Source of the DNA: Bacteroidota bacterium
Lineage (GTDB): Bacteria > Bacteroidota > Ignavibacteria > Kryptoniales > JAKASW01
Length of the DNA stretch: 64,000 bases
Direction: 5' to 3'
Assembly (NCBI GenBank): GCA_021789975.1
Contig: JAJYIT010000008.1
Coordinates: 1 to 64,000 of the forward strand
Part shown: positions 16,523-25,800 of the stretch, in pieces
Numbering within the stretch: position 1 is the stretch's first letter
How the letters are laid out: every line of letters begins with the position of its first letter
Translations under genes and position numbers: made by a program
The notes under the pieces: generated by a model
Databases searched by the model: none
The model's input: the letters and a program-made list of their open reading frames with translations, nothing else
Told to the model about the DNA's origin: nothing

Positions 16523-17579
16523 GTTCCTCTTCTTTTAGGTGCGGATGCATCGGGAGCGATAGGACTTCGGTGGAAAGTTTTTCGGCCACGGGAAAGTCGC
16601 CTGCTCTATAACCCAGATAATGATATGCCTTCTGCAAATGGAGTGGTACCGGGTAATAAATTGCAGATGGAACGCCCATTAACTTAAGGTGTTCTAATAA
16701 TACATCCCGCTTTTCGGTTCTTATCGTGTATTGGTGAAATATATGATTTCTGTCGGCGGGGATGTTCGGAGTCTTGACGATATCGGCAAGCTTCTCGTTA
16801 TAGATCCCGGCGAATTTACGACGTAGTCGGTTGTAGCTGTCGAGGCGATGAAGTTTCACGCGAAGAATAGCCGCCTGGATCGTATCCAGCCTGCTATTGA
16901 GTCCGATGTAATCGTGATAGTATTTTTTTTGGGATCCGTGGACCGCGATGGCACGCATCTTCACCCCAAGCTCTTCATCATCTGTAAAAGCCATTCCTGC
17001 GTCACCATAAGCACCGAAGTTTTTACTCGGGAAGAAACTCACGCAGCCGATTTTTCCGAACGTACATACCTTCCTCCCGTGGTACTCCGCGCCGAATGCC
17101 TGCGCTGCATCTTCCACGATCGGGATTCTCGTATCTTTCGAGATCGCAATCAGCTCGTCCATGTCGGCAGGCAGGCCATACAGGTGGACGGGAACTATCG
17201 CTTTCGTCCTGGCGGTAATTCTCTTTCTGACCTCCTTCGGATCGATGTTGAATGTCTCTTCACAAATATCTGCGAAGGTAACCTTTGCACCGAGGAGCGC
17301 CCCGACTTCGGCCGTCGACACGAACGTGAACGGTGTTGTGAGTACTTCATCGCCCGGTCCGACACCGAGTGCCATCAATGCAATCTGAAGCGCATCTGTG
17401 CCATTGGCGCACGCGACCGCATGTTTGACACCAACATACTCCTTCAACTCGCTTTCGAGCTGTTTCACATCCGGTCCGAGAATAAACTGACCTGATTCAA
17501 GAACTGCTAAGACTGCCTTGTCTATGTCTTCTTTCAGCTCATGGTACTGTCGATTTAAATCGACCATCTGAATTTTCAT
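16476..17579 (-). CDS. DegT/DnrJ/EryC1/StrS sugar aminotransferase, WbpE-like
   Basis: 367 residues, a PLP fold type I enzyme that aminates a keto-sugar on a nucleotide. The PLP lysine is K186 in FFPSKNFGAYGD; D157 in VEDAAQAFGAEY holds the pyridine nitrogen; ANGTDAL (59-65) binds phosphate. The sequence resembles enzymes that make 3-amino-glucuronate or amino-hexose derivatives (WbpE, FdtB, DesV). The 3-dehydrogenase and N-acetyltransferase of the Wbp route are not in the window. The start overlaps the preceding gene as TAATG. Confidence 0.9.
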   Translation of the reverse strand: MKIQMVDLNRQYHELKEDIDKAVLAVLESGQFILGPDVKQLESELKEYVGVKHAVACANGTDALQIALMALGVGPGDEVLTTPFTFVSTAEVGALLGAKVTFADICEETFNIDPKEVRKRITARTKAIVPVHLYGLPADMDELIAISKDTRIPIVEDAAQAFGAEYHGRKVCTFGKIGCVSFFPSKNFGAYGDAGMAFTDDEELGVKMRAIAVHGSQKKYYHDYIGLNSRLDTIQAAILRVKLHRLDSYNRLRRKFAGIYNEKLADIVKTPNIPADRNHIFHQYTIRTEKRDVLLEHLKLMGVPSAIYYPVPLHLQKAYHYLGYRAGDFPVAEKLSTEVLSLPMHPHLKEEELDFIAGTIREFSRKK

Positions 17580-19000
17580 TAAGCTTGACCCTTCCCGCGC
17601 ATAACCTGGAATATCGTCCAGAACAGAATTTCGAAATCCAACCTCAACGACATGTTCTCTATGTAGTAAATATCATACTGCAAATCCGCTTTGACATCGT
17701 CAATACTCTCATGGTATTTATACTTCACCATCGCAAGTCCGGTAAGTCCCGGTTTTACTTTGTACCGACGCTTGTACAGCGGAATATCCTTCGACAATTT
17801 CTCGACGAAGTACGGCCTTTCCGGTCTGGGGCCTACGAGGCTCATCTCGCCCCGAAGGACATTTAAGAACTGAGGAGACTCGTCGAGATGAGTCTTTCGG
17901 AGTATCCTGCCCACCCGCGTAACACGCGGATCATTTTTCGACGCCCAGACGGGGCCAGTATGCTTCTCGGCGTCTACATACATCGAGCGAAACTTCCACA
18001 GCGTGAACGTCTTCTGGTCCTTGCCAACTCTAACTTGCTTATAGATTGCCGGCCCCTTTGAATCGAGGCGTATCGCCAGGGTTACCATAAGCCAGACCGG
18101 CGAGCCAAGCACAAGGCAAACCAGAGAGACCATTGCGTCAATGAAACGCTTTGTGACGATTTGCCATTGCTGGGCAAGCTGTGGAACAACATCTATGAGA
18201 GGAAAGCCATAAAGCTGTGAGGTTCTTGCCTGCCCGGCTATCGAGTCGTAAAGATCAGGAACAATCTTGATTGATGCGTCGGCGCCGTTGATGCTCGTAA
18301 GAACGCTCGGCAGGATATCTTTTTCGCTTTCCTCCAGAGCTATGATGACTTCGTGTGCATTGTATTTTTCTATTGCGGTGTTTAGCTCCGATGCACCCCC
18401 CAACATCGGTGCCGGCAAAACAGGCGTTTGGCTTGCCGCCGGTGCAACCTGCACAAAGCCGAGCGGATCATAGCCAAGGTTCGGATATTTCTTTGTCAAA
18501 TCGAATACAGATATCGCGCGTTCCCCCGAGCCTACGATGATAACATTACGCAGTCCAATCCCTCTCATCAAAAGCTGCTTCTGAAGGGTCCGAAGAGTGA
18601 GTCTTGTTATCGAGACGATCAGGATAACCGCCGAAAGGTAGAAGAGGAAAAACATCCTGACGTGCGGTATTCTGCCGGAAGTTGCGTCGTCGAAGAAGAT
18701 CGCAAAAAACAGGATCAGGACCCCGATGGTAGCCGCCTTCACGACGGCAATTATCTCGTCAAGACGCGAACTCAAATACATGAACTTGTACAGTCCCCAG
18801 AACCAGAAAAGGAACATGAAAAAGAGTGTTAAAAAGAGAATGGGGCCCCAAAAATCCGGGATCACTATCACCCTGAAGAAGCCGCTCCTGACACGGAAGT
18901 AGTAGTACATCGAGTTTGCAATCACCAGGGAGACAAAATCTAATGCAGCCAGGAGGCGGACTTCGCTATTTTTTGCAGTAAAGGAATCTAGTTTCATCAC
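17579..19000 (-). CDS. Polyprenyl glycosylphosphotransferase (WbaP/CpsE type)
   Basis: 473 residues: four N-terminal helices (about 18-130), a CoA_binding_3-like domain (about 150-265), one re-entrant helix (about 290-310) and the catalytic domain. The latter is intact: KFRSM (336-340), the catalytic D373-E374 in LDESPQ, GPRPERP (390-396) and KPGLTGLAMV. It transfers a sugar phosphate to undecaprenyl phosphate at the inner membrane, the first step of repeat-unit building. It is the active counterpart of the broken domain at 13761-15728. Confidence 0.94.
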   Translation of the reverse strand: MMKLDSFTAKNSEVRLLAALDFVSLVIANSMYYYFRVRSGFFRVIVIPDFWGPILFLTLFFMFLFWFWGLYKFMYLSSRLDEIIAVVKAATIGVLILFFAIFFDDATSGRIPHVRMFFLFYLSAVILIVSITRLTLRTLQKQLLMRGIGLRNVIIVGSGERAISVFDLTKKYPNLGYDPLGFVQVAPAASQTPVLPAPMLGGASELNTAIEKYNAHEVIIALEESEKDILPSVLTSINGADASIKIVPDLYDSIAGQARTSQLYGFPLIDVVPQLAQQWQIVTKRFIDAMVSLVCLVLGSPVWLMVTLAIRLDSKGPAIYKQVRVGKDQKTFTLWKFRSMYVDAEKHTGPVWASKNDPRVTRVGRILRKTHLDESPQFLNVLRGEMSLVGPRPERPYFVEKLSKDIPLYKRRYKVKPGLTGLAMVKYKYHESIDDVKADLQYDIYYIENMSLRLDFEILFWTIFQVMRGKGQA

Positions 19001-19259
19001 GCCGCTAAATAGTAAACGGGTTTAACATAAGCTGCAAATTGCTGTCTACTCAACACGTCCCGGCTGTACGCTCCTCCGAGCTACTTCCCCGAACAGCTTG
19101 CGATACACATTAGATATTAGGAGCACGTTCGCTAAACCTCTCATCAATTGACCCTCACGACGTTGGAGAACACCTGCAACCTTCAAACTCCCACCAGCTC
19201 TAAAAATTCGCACTTTGAGGGTATTTAAGCAACACAAGGACTTCGTCGACATCACCGGC

Positions 19260-20486
19260 TCAATCTCCATTTCGATTCCGGCTGGTTTGCCCGCGCTCGT
19301 TCAAGAGTGCTTCAAGATCACCGGCGAAGCGATCCACAATCGAATCCCAACTAAGCATTCTTCGGACGGCATCAAAATCCTTCTGTTGGAGTTTTGATGA
19401 CCCTTCCCGGCGACCGTCGAGGATCTGCGTAATCTTTTGGGCAAATTCCCCGGGCGTGTCTGCAACTTGCACGAATGCCTGAGCTTCTGCAGGCAATCCT
19501 TTCGTCGCTATGGAAGTAGCCACCACTGGAACACCAAGGACTATCGCCTCGATCACTTTGTTCAGCGTGCCGACTCCGAACCGCATCGGAGCTACAGCAA
19601 CTGCGCTCTTCAAATATTCTTCCGTGATGTTCTCGACAAATCCCGTCACAAAAATGTTCTTTGAAGCTAACGCTTTAATTCTTCTTGTCGGCTTTCTGCC
19701 GACAATGTAGAACTTTGCTGACGGCCGCGATTTCCAGATCAGCGGCATGACTTCCCTTGCAAAATAGACTGCGGCGTCCTCATTTGGAAAGTACGGCATA
19801 TTTCCGGTGAAGATGATTCGCTCCGCGTCCACACTCTGCGGCGACCTGGAAAACAATTTTGTGTCAACGCCGTTAGGAAGAATTCCAATTTTTGTAGTGA
19901 TACCTTTCTTCAGAAGATGGGTCTTATCGGTATCAGCGCAGATGAAACACGAATCAAATTCCCGGGCAATGGTTTCATAATCAGAGATCCGGTGCCGCTC
20001 AAATTCCACGCCCAATCGGATAAACAAATTCCGCTCAGCTTCTGCAAAGCGGGAGAGGTAGAGCGAAACCGCATCAGTAAAATCCAGGACACGGAGTGAG
20101 CCACTACCTCGCGGAACGGCATCTACGTATTGTGCACTCCTTATAAGATGAAAATAGACGACGTCGGGGGATTCTCTGTTCACTATTTCCGAAAGCCGAA
20201 CGGAAAGATTCCGGCTCTTGTAGAGCAGGACTTGAATCGGGGTTTTATTGAAAATGAAAAGGGTGGTATTCAGAATGGAGCTTAAGATCGAATGATGAAC
20301 AGCATCGACTTCAGCACCAAGCGCGCGAATATTATCGAGATCTTTTAGCTCGGATTTCTTGCGGTAGATACACAGGACATGAACCGAATTATTCCTGGCA
20401 AGGTTTTTTGCAATGTTGTAGACCTTGAGTTTGTCACCCTTGAAAGGAGGATAAGGGACTCGCGTAGTAACGATAAGAATTTTCAA
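19260..20486 (-). CDS. Glycosyltransferase of the GT4 type (TIGR03087-like)
   Basis: 408 residues, GT-B fold. The N-terminus TTRVPYPPFKGDKLKVYNIA and the middle IIFTGNMPYFPNEDAAVYFA, then FVTGFVENI and RFGVGTLNKVIEA, match the group described as sugar transferases linked to PEP-CTERM/EpsH systems (TIGR03087). No exosortase is visible here, so only the fold and donor-side motifs should be trusted. The start is a TTG with CGGAG six bases upstream. A 259-bp stretch downstream (19001-19259) separates it from the glycosylphosphotransferase; I see no gene or clear signal there. Confidence 0.82.
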   Translation of the reverse strand: MKILIVTTRVPYPPFKGDKLKVYNIAKNLARNNSVHVLCIYRKKSELKDLDNIRALGAEVDAVHHSILSSILNTTLFIFNKTPIQVLLYKSRNLSVRLSEIVNRESPDVVYFHLIRSAQYVDAVPRGSGSLRVLDFTDAVSLYLSRFAEAERNLFIRLGVEFERHRISDYETIAREFDSCFICADTDKTHLLKKGITTKIGILPNGVDTKLFSRSPQSVDAERIIFTGNMPYFPNEDAAVYFAREVMPLIWKSRPSAKFYIVGRKPTRRIKALASKNIFVTGFVENITEEYLKSAVAVAPMRFGVGTLNKVIEAIVLGVPVVATSIATKGLPAEAQAFVQVADTPGEFAQKITQILDGRREGSSKLQQKDFDAVRRMLSWDSIVDRFAGDLEALLNERGQTSRNRNGD

Positions 20487-20823
20487 CCGGCACTCCGAGT
20501 CGAACCGGCTATATCGGCTACGGTGAAATTCATTCCACGAACTTTCATCAGATGCCCGGATAGCCCCCTAACAGTGGTGGATTCAAGCAGGTAACCGACG
20601 TCCCGCCGCAAAATACAGTACCGAAATAAGGTGTTGGATAATCATGTCAACAAAAATATCAAGAGAGGGGGGAAATTTCAATGTTTCCAATCGCGACTTA
20701 GCCAGCGGCACCGATCGGTCGAAGTGAGCACGATGCACCCTTGACCTCCGCGAAGTCTCGGCTCGCAGGTTTGTTTCATTGGAAGACTCTTCACTCTGAG
20801 TGCGCTAAGCTTAGTCCTGGTGC
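20487..20823. other. 337-bp intergenic stretch
   Basis: No convincing gene on either strand. A minus-strand TTGACA at 20645-20650 followed after 16 bp by TATTTC (20623-20628) could be a promoter for the glycosyltransferase at 20486; the -10 is poor. I see no terminator or repeat family here. Confidence 0.5.
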
Positions 20824-21606
20824 TCAATTAATCCCAATACCTACTTTCACGCTTAGCCCAAAGAATAGGTCTTGAAGGCGGTAATGCTCCCTGAAATGAA
20901 ACCATTGTTCGGGTGGAAACCTGCTTCCCACGTATCCCATGCTGGCAAGTGGGAGTACCACCTTAGCTCCAGTCTCAAAAAAGAATGCCCTGCCCCATCT
21001 CCTACTGATACCAAGAAACCCTGAACTATAGCTGGCGTTCCCGCTCTGCTCATCGATCCACCCTTGACTGTCGGCATGCGTTTCGCCGATTTCACATCGG
21101 TAACTACCCACAATCACGCCCGCGTAAAGTGAGTAAAAAGAAAAAATCCCGGAGGGGGGAATAGGGTGGATACCTTCGTCGCCCGAAATCCCGTACATGC
21201 CGCCGAGAACGAAGGAGTAAACTCTCGCCTCACCACCTAATCCGACATCATTCGTGAGCGATCCGACACCGGTTAAATGAAGTCCATAAAACCCGGCTGA
21301 CAGGAACAGATCACCTCCAATCGATGACGGCCACCAGCTAAAGTTGATGTAGTCAGTGTCAATGAAAGCATGGCGGGCAGTGTCGGGCTGGAACTCGTTG
21401 GCGTCCCGAGAACTGGAAATGGGTATCCGGCTATGTGCGTTCAACACAGGCTCAGACACTTTCAATTGCCCGTGGGTGACGGAGGCGGGTAGTCCGGGGA
21501 CCGCGGCAATATCGGTTTGCGCGAGGGCGAAATTGCAAACAGATGACCAAACTGCTAACGCAGCAAAGAAAACCCTTCGTCTCACTCTGCTATCTCCAAC
21601 GTTCAA
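20824..21606 (-). CDS. Secreted, probable outer-membrane beta-barrel protein, paralog of its upstream neighbour
   Basis: 260 residues with a signal peptide (RRRVFFAALAVWSSVCNFALA-Q). The second half alternates short Gly- and aromatic-rich strands (YINFSWW, GDLFLSAGFYGLHL, GLGGEARVYSFVLGGMYG, AGVIVGSYRC, SSGFLGISRRWGRAFFFETGAKVVLPL) and ends KVGIGIN, consistent with a small outer-membrane barrel. It aligns along its length with the gene upstream (shared VARRFG/ISRRWG and VKVVLP/AKVVLP blocks), so the pair arose by duplication. Function unknown. It lies in a polysaccharide locus, start overlapped 4 bp by the paralog's stop. Confidence 0.75.
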   Translation of the reverse strand: MNVGDSRVRRRVFFAALAVWSSVCNFALAQTDIAAVPGLPASVTHGQLKVSEPVLNAHSRIPISSSRDANEFQPDTARHAFIDTDYINFSWWPSSIGGDLFLSAGFYGLHLTGVGSLTNDVGLGGEARVYSFVLGGMYGISGDEGIHPIPPSGIFSFYSLYAGVIVGSYRCEIGETHADSQGWIDEQSGNASYSSGFLGISRRWGRAFFFETGAKVVLPLASMGYVGSRFPPEQWFHFREHYRLQDLFFGLSVKVGIGIN

Positions 21607-22373
21607 TTGAACCCGACCCCTAATTGAAGTCCGGCCACAACAAACAAGTTCCGCAATTCACCGGTAGCGGGCAGCACTACCTTCACGCTTGGTTCGACAA
21701 ATGCGACCTTCCCGAATCTCCTTGCGACAGCAACGAAGTACCCGCGATAGCTGCTGGAATACCCCTCTGAGGATGTCAATCCATTGTTTATACAAGATGT
21801 ACCGAATTGGAGCTTGGTCCCGTGCAATATACTACCGATATACAGCGAACTCAGGACGTCTTCGCCTCCAAGACCGACGCCGAAACCCAGCACTCCTCCC
21901 AAAAAGATCGGTATAAGTCTCATCTCAGCTCCGACTCCGACTGCTCCGATCAGTGGTTCACTACTGCTCGGCGGCATCCAAATTTCCCCGTCAACGAAAA
22001 CGTCACCACCGAAGTGATCCCCTATCCACTTCCAAGAGCTCTTAATTTCTTCCCACCCGTATCTAGTCGAATCCCGTCGAATGGCAGCCGGGTTGCTGGG
22101 CAGCACGCTGCTGCTGTGGCGGGAACAAATATTTGAAGAATACCTTGCGTCTGTACTAAGAGTCTCCGTCCCTCCGTGTCTCTTGACTGACGTTTGGGAA
22201 GGCAAACCAAATTCAAACAATGTGCTACAGAACCGCCCAGACACATCTTCTTTCCGGACGCTCTCAGGCACTCTAAACTGTGCCTCCACCCCCGAAACGA
22301 AAGGTACTGTGATCACCACGGCGGTGAGTAATGCAGATATGCCTCTATATACAACGAGCAGCCTGTGCATCAT
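21603..22373 (-). CDS. Secreted, probable outer-membrane beta-barrel protein
   Basis: 256 residues; signal peptide MMHRLLVVYRGISALLTAVVI, cut near VEA-Q. The mature N-terminal 90 residues are Ser/Arg-rich and poorly ordered. From about 120 on, strands such as GAVGVGAEMRLIPIFLGGVLG, SLYIGSILHG and YFVAVARRFGKVAFVEPSVKVVLP lead to LQLGVGFN. It is the paralog of the gene at 20824-21606. The start overlaps the stop of the lipoprotein gene upstream by 4 bp, so three surface proteins are made together. I do not recognise a family. Confidence 0.75.
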   Translation of the reverse strand: MMHRLLVVYRGISALLTAVVITVPFVSGVEAQFRVPESVRKEDVSGRFCSTLFEFGLPSQTSVKRHGGTETLSTDARYSSNICSRHSSSVLPSNPAAIRRDSTRYGWEEIKSSWKWIGDHFGGDVFVDGEIWMPPSSSEPLIGAVGVGAEMRLIPIFLGGVLGFGVGLGGEDVLSSLYIGSILHGTKLQFGTSCINNGLTSSEGYSSSYRGYFVAVARRFGKVAFVEPSVKVVLPATGELRNLFVVAGLQLGVGFN

Positions 22374-22658
22374 TTGGGCCCTCCCTTGTCGAAGTATTTT
22401 CTAGCACACGATCGAACAAAAGTCCCGTTATAGATGGAACCCTCAGCGTAATATCGATTCAACGGCTCCACGGAAGAAGTCGCCTTTCCCTTGGATGATC
22501 CGCCTTTCGGATTAGTCCCCACTGATGCCGAGTCGCTCTTCGTTACCGCCGCCGGCGCCGTTGGTGCTTGCACCTGCTTGACGTTTTCACTGCAGGATTC
22601 CAAGAGAGCAACGCTAATAATAAAGGTGAGTATTAGCTTGCATGATGACGTACTTCAT
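22370..22658 (-). CDS. Small lipoprotein with a frame disruption in its signal peptide
   Basis: The open frame from 22603 reads SC SENVKQVQAP and about 70 further residues, low complexity then RYYAEGSIYNGTFVRSCARKY. Directly upstream, in the same frame, lies a textbook lipoprotein signal: LILTFIISVALLESC. That frame has no ATG, GTG or suitable TTG start. An ATG at 22658 with a strong GGGAGG site 5 nt upstream is off by one base and ends after 14 codons (MKYVIM then out of frame). Removing one base near 22640-22648 would join them. Either a real frameshift or a sequence error; the only standard in-frame start (TTG at 22603) would give a protein without a signal. Confidence 0.65.
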
Positions 22659-22814
22659 TTCAGCCTCCCGATTTGTTTAGATAGTTTGACGTGACACACG
22701 ACGGTTACGTTCCGTTCCCCTCCTCACCGATCTATATCGCTTTCCAAACGCCCGTTACTATCTAAATGTCCCGTCGGAGCTTTCAATGACCGCTAAACCC
22801 CGACAGTGGTAAAA

Positions 22815-22843
22815 AAAGTAAATAACATCTATATCTATGTCAA
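22815..22843 (-). promoter_or_regulatory. Promoter upstream of the lipoprotein/barrel genes
   Basis: Minus strand TTGACA (22838-22843), 17 bp, TACTTT (22815-22820), in an A/T-rich stretch about 155 bp ahead of the ATG at 22658. It would serve the three surface-protein genes 22658-20824. The long leader has no structure I can point to. Confidence 0.45.
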
Positions 22844-22930
22844 GAGCAATTTTGAATAAGGATAGTTGGGAAGAATCTGAAGAGCCCATCGCAACGAACG
22901 GGTAGTCGAAGAACTATTTCGTGGTACAGA

Positions 22931-23875
22931 CTAAGCGCGGGGCGCCGGCTTCGAATCAGATAGTTTCGCTTTGAGCCCGGCCATCGTCCCTCGCAACCAC
23001 GCAAACCAGCCTCGCGTTCCGTTACCACCCACGATACTCTGGAAAAGGCGGTACGGCGTGTACAGAACAAAATGCAGTGCCATCGCATACAAGAAGTAAA
23101 TGGCGCCGAAGTTCTTCCTGAGAAGAATTACCGTGCTCCGCGCGAGATGGTACTGCACGTATGGAGAGGTGCGGCTCTTGCTGATGCCGTCCAGATCATG
23201 ATAGGCATGCGCTTCAGGCACGAACAGAACCGGAACACCTTTCCTTCCGGCGTTCAGGCAAAAATCCAAATCTTCCGTGTAGAAAAAATAGTCTTCATCA
23301 TAGAGACCCAGTTTATCGAACACATCCCTCTTGACAAGCATTGCGCAGCCGGTGACGAAGTCCACGGCTACAGTTTCCTTTATCGGGACCGGCAGGAATT
23401 TGTTCTTCTCAGGATTGCGGACGCCTGCTCTAAGGTAGTCGAAATAACCTCCCCCCTGCCAAATCTTGTCTCCTTGACTTTTGTAGAAGATCCTGGGTCC
23501 CGCTATTCCTGCATTTTCCTGCTGTGACTCCCGGACGAGTACGCCCACGCATTCGGGATCAATGACCGCATCGTTGTTGAATACAAAAGCGTAATCACTT
23601 CCTATCGAGAGAGCATGCCTCAGTCCAACATTCATCCCGGCGGCAAAGCCAAGGTTTTTCTCATTCCGGATAAGCTCGATCTGATCATCCCCTTTGAATT
23701 GATCCTCCAGCTTGTCTACCGAGCCGTCAGCCGATCCGTTGTCTACAATTATGATCCTGAAAAATGGAAGAGTACTGAGTTTCAGAGAACCGACACAAGT
23801 CCTGACATGGTCAAGGCTGTTCCAGTTGATAATAATTGCGGCAACGCGTGGCAAGGCGCTGTTGTTGTCACTCAT
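22931..23875 (-). CDS. GT2 glycosyltransferase, rhamnosyltransferase-like
   Basis: 314 residues. GT2 motifs: AAIIINWNSLDHV, IIVDNGSADGSVD, KNLGFAAGMNVGLRHA, VFNNDAVID (metal-binding DxD equivalent NNDA), FVTGCAMLVKRDVFDKLGLYDEDYFFYTEDLDFC. A C-terminal hydrophobic segment near residue 265 (AIYFLYAMALHFVLYTPYRLF) suggests membrane attachment. Similar proteins add rhamnose or another deoxy-hexose to lipid-linked repeat units on the cytoplasmic side. The start overlaps the methyltransferase stop by 4 bp. Confidence 0.9.
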   Translation of the reverse strand: MSDNNSALPRVAAIIINWNSLDHVRTCVGSLKLSTLPFFRIIIVDNGSADGSVDKLEDQFKGDDQIELIRNEKNLGFAAGMNVGLRHALSIGSDYAFVFNNDAVIDPECVGVLVRESQQENAGIAGPRIFYKSQGDKIWQGGGYFDYLRAGVRNPEKNKFLPVPIKETVAVDFVTGCAMLVKRDVFDKLGLYDEDYFFYTEDLDFCLNAGRKGVPVLFVPEAHAYHDLDGISKSRTSPYVQYHLARSTVILLRKNFGAIYFLYAMALHFVLYTPYRLFQSIVGGNGTRGWFAWLRGTMAGLKAKLSDSKPAPRA

Positions 23876-24711
23876 GATGCTTTTTCAGAGATGATTATGT
23901 CCTGGTAACTCAGATATTCTTTTCGACCACACCACGATCCATATCTCACAGGACTCAAGATAGACAGCTTAAGACTCTCGTATAATCTCATTATGTACTC
24001 CTGATCATACCCGACCGCAGCTTCCGGCGTCTCTTTTGAAATCGTCCGGAAAATGTCCCCGGAATTTCTCTTTTCAAACTTAAGTGTGCTGAGGCCGTCT
24101 GCGTTCAGCTTCTGAGACTCACTATTCACCAGCAAGTAGGTTATCAGCGATCTTCCTCCCGGCTTGAGAATACGCATGATCTCGGATAAATAGTTCTCCA
24201 TTTCGGGCTGGAGCATGTGTGTAAAGACGGACGTCGCATATATGAAGTCGAAAGTGTTGTCGGGATACGGGAACTTGTACTCGTTCGCACTATATTTTCC
24301 GGCCGGATTGTACCAGGAGTTAAAAACATCAGCCAACTCAAAGTGGAAGTTCGGGTATTGCGCACCGATGACTCTATTGGTCCAAGATATCCCGCGCTTG
24401 ACAATGTCGAACCCGTAATAACTTCCAGTGGTGAGGTACTTTGTAAGTGGCACCGCCATCCTGCCGATGCCACAGCCCACATCCAGGACTTTGTGGTTAG
24501 GGTTCAATCCGCCCAGATCAACAAAATACCTGAAGAACCCCTCACCAATCTTTCTAAAGTCGCCGTCGCCGACGAAAACAAGACGCCTCGGCTGGGCAAA
24601 TTTATCACGTCTTCGTGTGAAGGAGTCCATCAGATCAAACGGCAGGTAGTTCAAGTCCTTCACGAATGTCCTGATCTTGCGCTCAAACACCCTTCCCGCA
24701 CGACTACTCAT
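23872..24711 (-). CDS. Class I SAM-dependent methyltransferase
   Basis: About 279 residues from the ATG at 24711, preferred because AAGGAA lies 8 nt ahead and it falls just after the stop of the preceding gene; a longer frame inside that gene also exists. SAM-binding motif I is KVLDVGCGIGRMAVPL, followed by YYGFDIV (acidic ribose ligand) and DNTFDFIYATSVFTHM with MRILKPGGR. Inside a polysaccharide operon it probably methylates a sugar hydroxyl or caps a chain (inference); a lipid or protein substrate is possible. Confidence 0.88.
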   Translation of the reverse strand: MSSRAGRVFERKIRTFVKDLNYLPFDLMDSFTRRRDKFAQPRRLVFVGDGDFRKIGEGFFRYFVDLGGLNPNHKVLDVGCGIGRMAVPLTKYLTTGSYYGFDIVKRGISWTNRVIGAQYPNFHFELADVFNSWYNPAGKYSANEYKFPYPDNTFDFIYATSVFTHMLQPEMENYLSEIMRILKPGGRSLITYLLVNSESQKLNADGLSTLKFEKRNSGDIFRTISKETPEAAVGYDQEYIMRLYESLKLSILSPVRYGSWCGRKEYLSYQDIIISEKAS

Positions 24712-24715
24712 CCCC

Positions 24716-25633
24716 TTAATTCCTTTGGATTCTTGATGTGCCTCTGCCCTCTTGATAATTTGAAGCCAGATAGTCCCGCAAGCCAAGAAGTGCAGCATGG
24801 AAAAACGGCTTGTTCACGAACGCCCAGACCGCCAACTTCAACGTTATAACCAGGGAGAAATATAACCTTGCAATGAGACCAGCGAAACCCGGGAACGCAG
24901 TCTTGATCAGAAGCAACCGGTTCCGGGTGGAGAAATAAAGCTTCCATGTAGACTCTCTTTCATTCGCCACCTTGTGATAAATGATCGAACGGGGGACATA
25001 GAGGAGTCGGTAACCTTCTCTGGTTAAGCGTGCGGACAACTCGATGTCGTCATAGTACAAAAACAGTCTTTCGTCTTCAAGATTTTCACTTTTTATGACG
25101 TCCCTTCGCAGCAATGTCATGCAGCCGGTAACAAAAGTCGTTTCTGCGGGTTCGCCCAAACTCCTTTTCGGGATTCTTTCACCTTTGTGTTCCTGGATCG
25201 CCAACCCCCTCCATGGAATCATGCGGCCACCAGCATACCAGACCAATTCCCGATCATGCTCCGCATAAATGGTTCCACACGCACCGGCGGCTCCGGGATT
25301 AGATTCCATCGCTTCGACCAATGGTTGCAAAAAATCTTTCTCGACTATGGTGTCATTGTTTAGAAGAAGTATGTAGTCAAGATCCCTATTCCACAGGTGC
25401 TTAATTCCCAGATTAACCCCGCCGGTAAACCCTAAATTCTTTTGCGCCCTGACCAGCTCGACCTCCGGAAAGTTCGTGGAGATTCTTTCCATGGAATCAT
25501 CAGAAGAGCCGTTGTCCACAACAAGCACGCGCAGACTTTCGTAAGTAGACTCGCGCAAAGATTGTAAGCATTCCAGAGTATCGTGGGAGTCGTTGCAGTT
25601 TAACATAAGTATGCAGACAGACGGGTATGCCAT
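24716..25633 (-). CDS. GT2 glycosyltransferase, rhamnosyltransferase-like
   Basis: About 305 residues from the ATG at 25633, where the GT2 fold begins (MAYPSVCILMLNCNDSHDT); a start at 25699 would add 22 residues unlike the family. Motifs: VLVVDNGSSDDSM, KNLGFTGGVNLGIKHL, ILLLNNDTIVE, FVTGCMTLLRRDVI, YYDDIELSARL. Hydrophobic C-terminus near 240-280. It is a homolog of the enzyme at 22931-23875, so the two probably make successive linkages in the same repeat unit. Confidence 0.9.
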   Translation of the reverse strand: MAYPSVCILMLNCNDSHDTLECLQSLRESTYESLRVLVVDNGSSDDSMERISTNFPEVELVRAQKNLGFTGGVNLGIKHLWNRDLDYILLLNNDTIVEKDFLQPLVEAMESNPGAAGACGTIYAEHDRELVWYAGGRMIPWRGLAIQEHKGERIPKRSLGEPAETTFVTGCMTLLRRDVIKSENLEDERLFLYYDDIELSARLTREGYRLLYVPRSIIYHKVANERESTWKLYFSTRNRLLLIKTAFPGFAGLIARLYFSLVITLKLAVWAFVNKPFFHAALLGLRDYLASNYQEGRGTSRIQRN

Positions 25634-25800
25634 TGCTAACCGATTCTTCTTCCCAAAAACGGATTTCCACGAAGAGCCTTTATAGGAACGCAGAAACATG
25701 GGCTCTCATATTTTATTGCAGACAGATGCACCATGATAAATCCTAGAGTATTTTTCTTTTTCGCGCTAATCGGCATGATGCAGGATACGATCGGCACGGA

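Noticed and set aside
19046-19270. 74-residue minus-strand reading frame downstream of the glycosyltransferase at 19260
   Set aside because: No ribosome-binding site, no family-like pattern, and unlikely composition for a protein.
19260-20486. Evidence for an exosortase/PEP-CTERM system
   Set aside because: Only the glycosyltransferase resembles that group; no exosortase or PEP-CTERM protein is visible.
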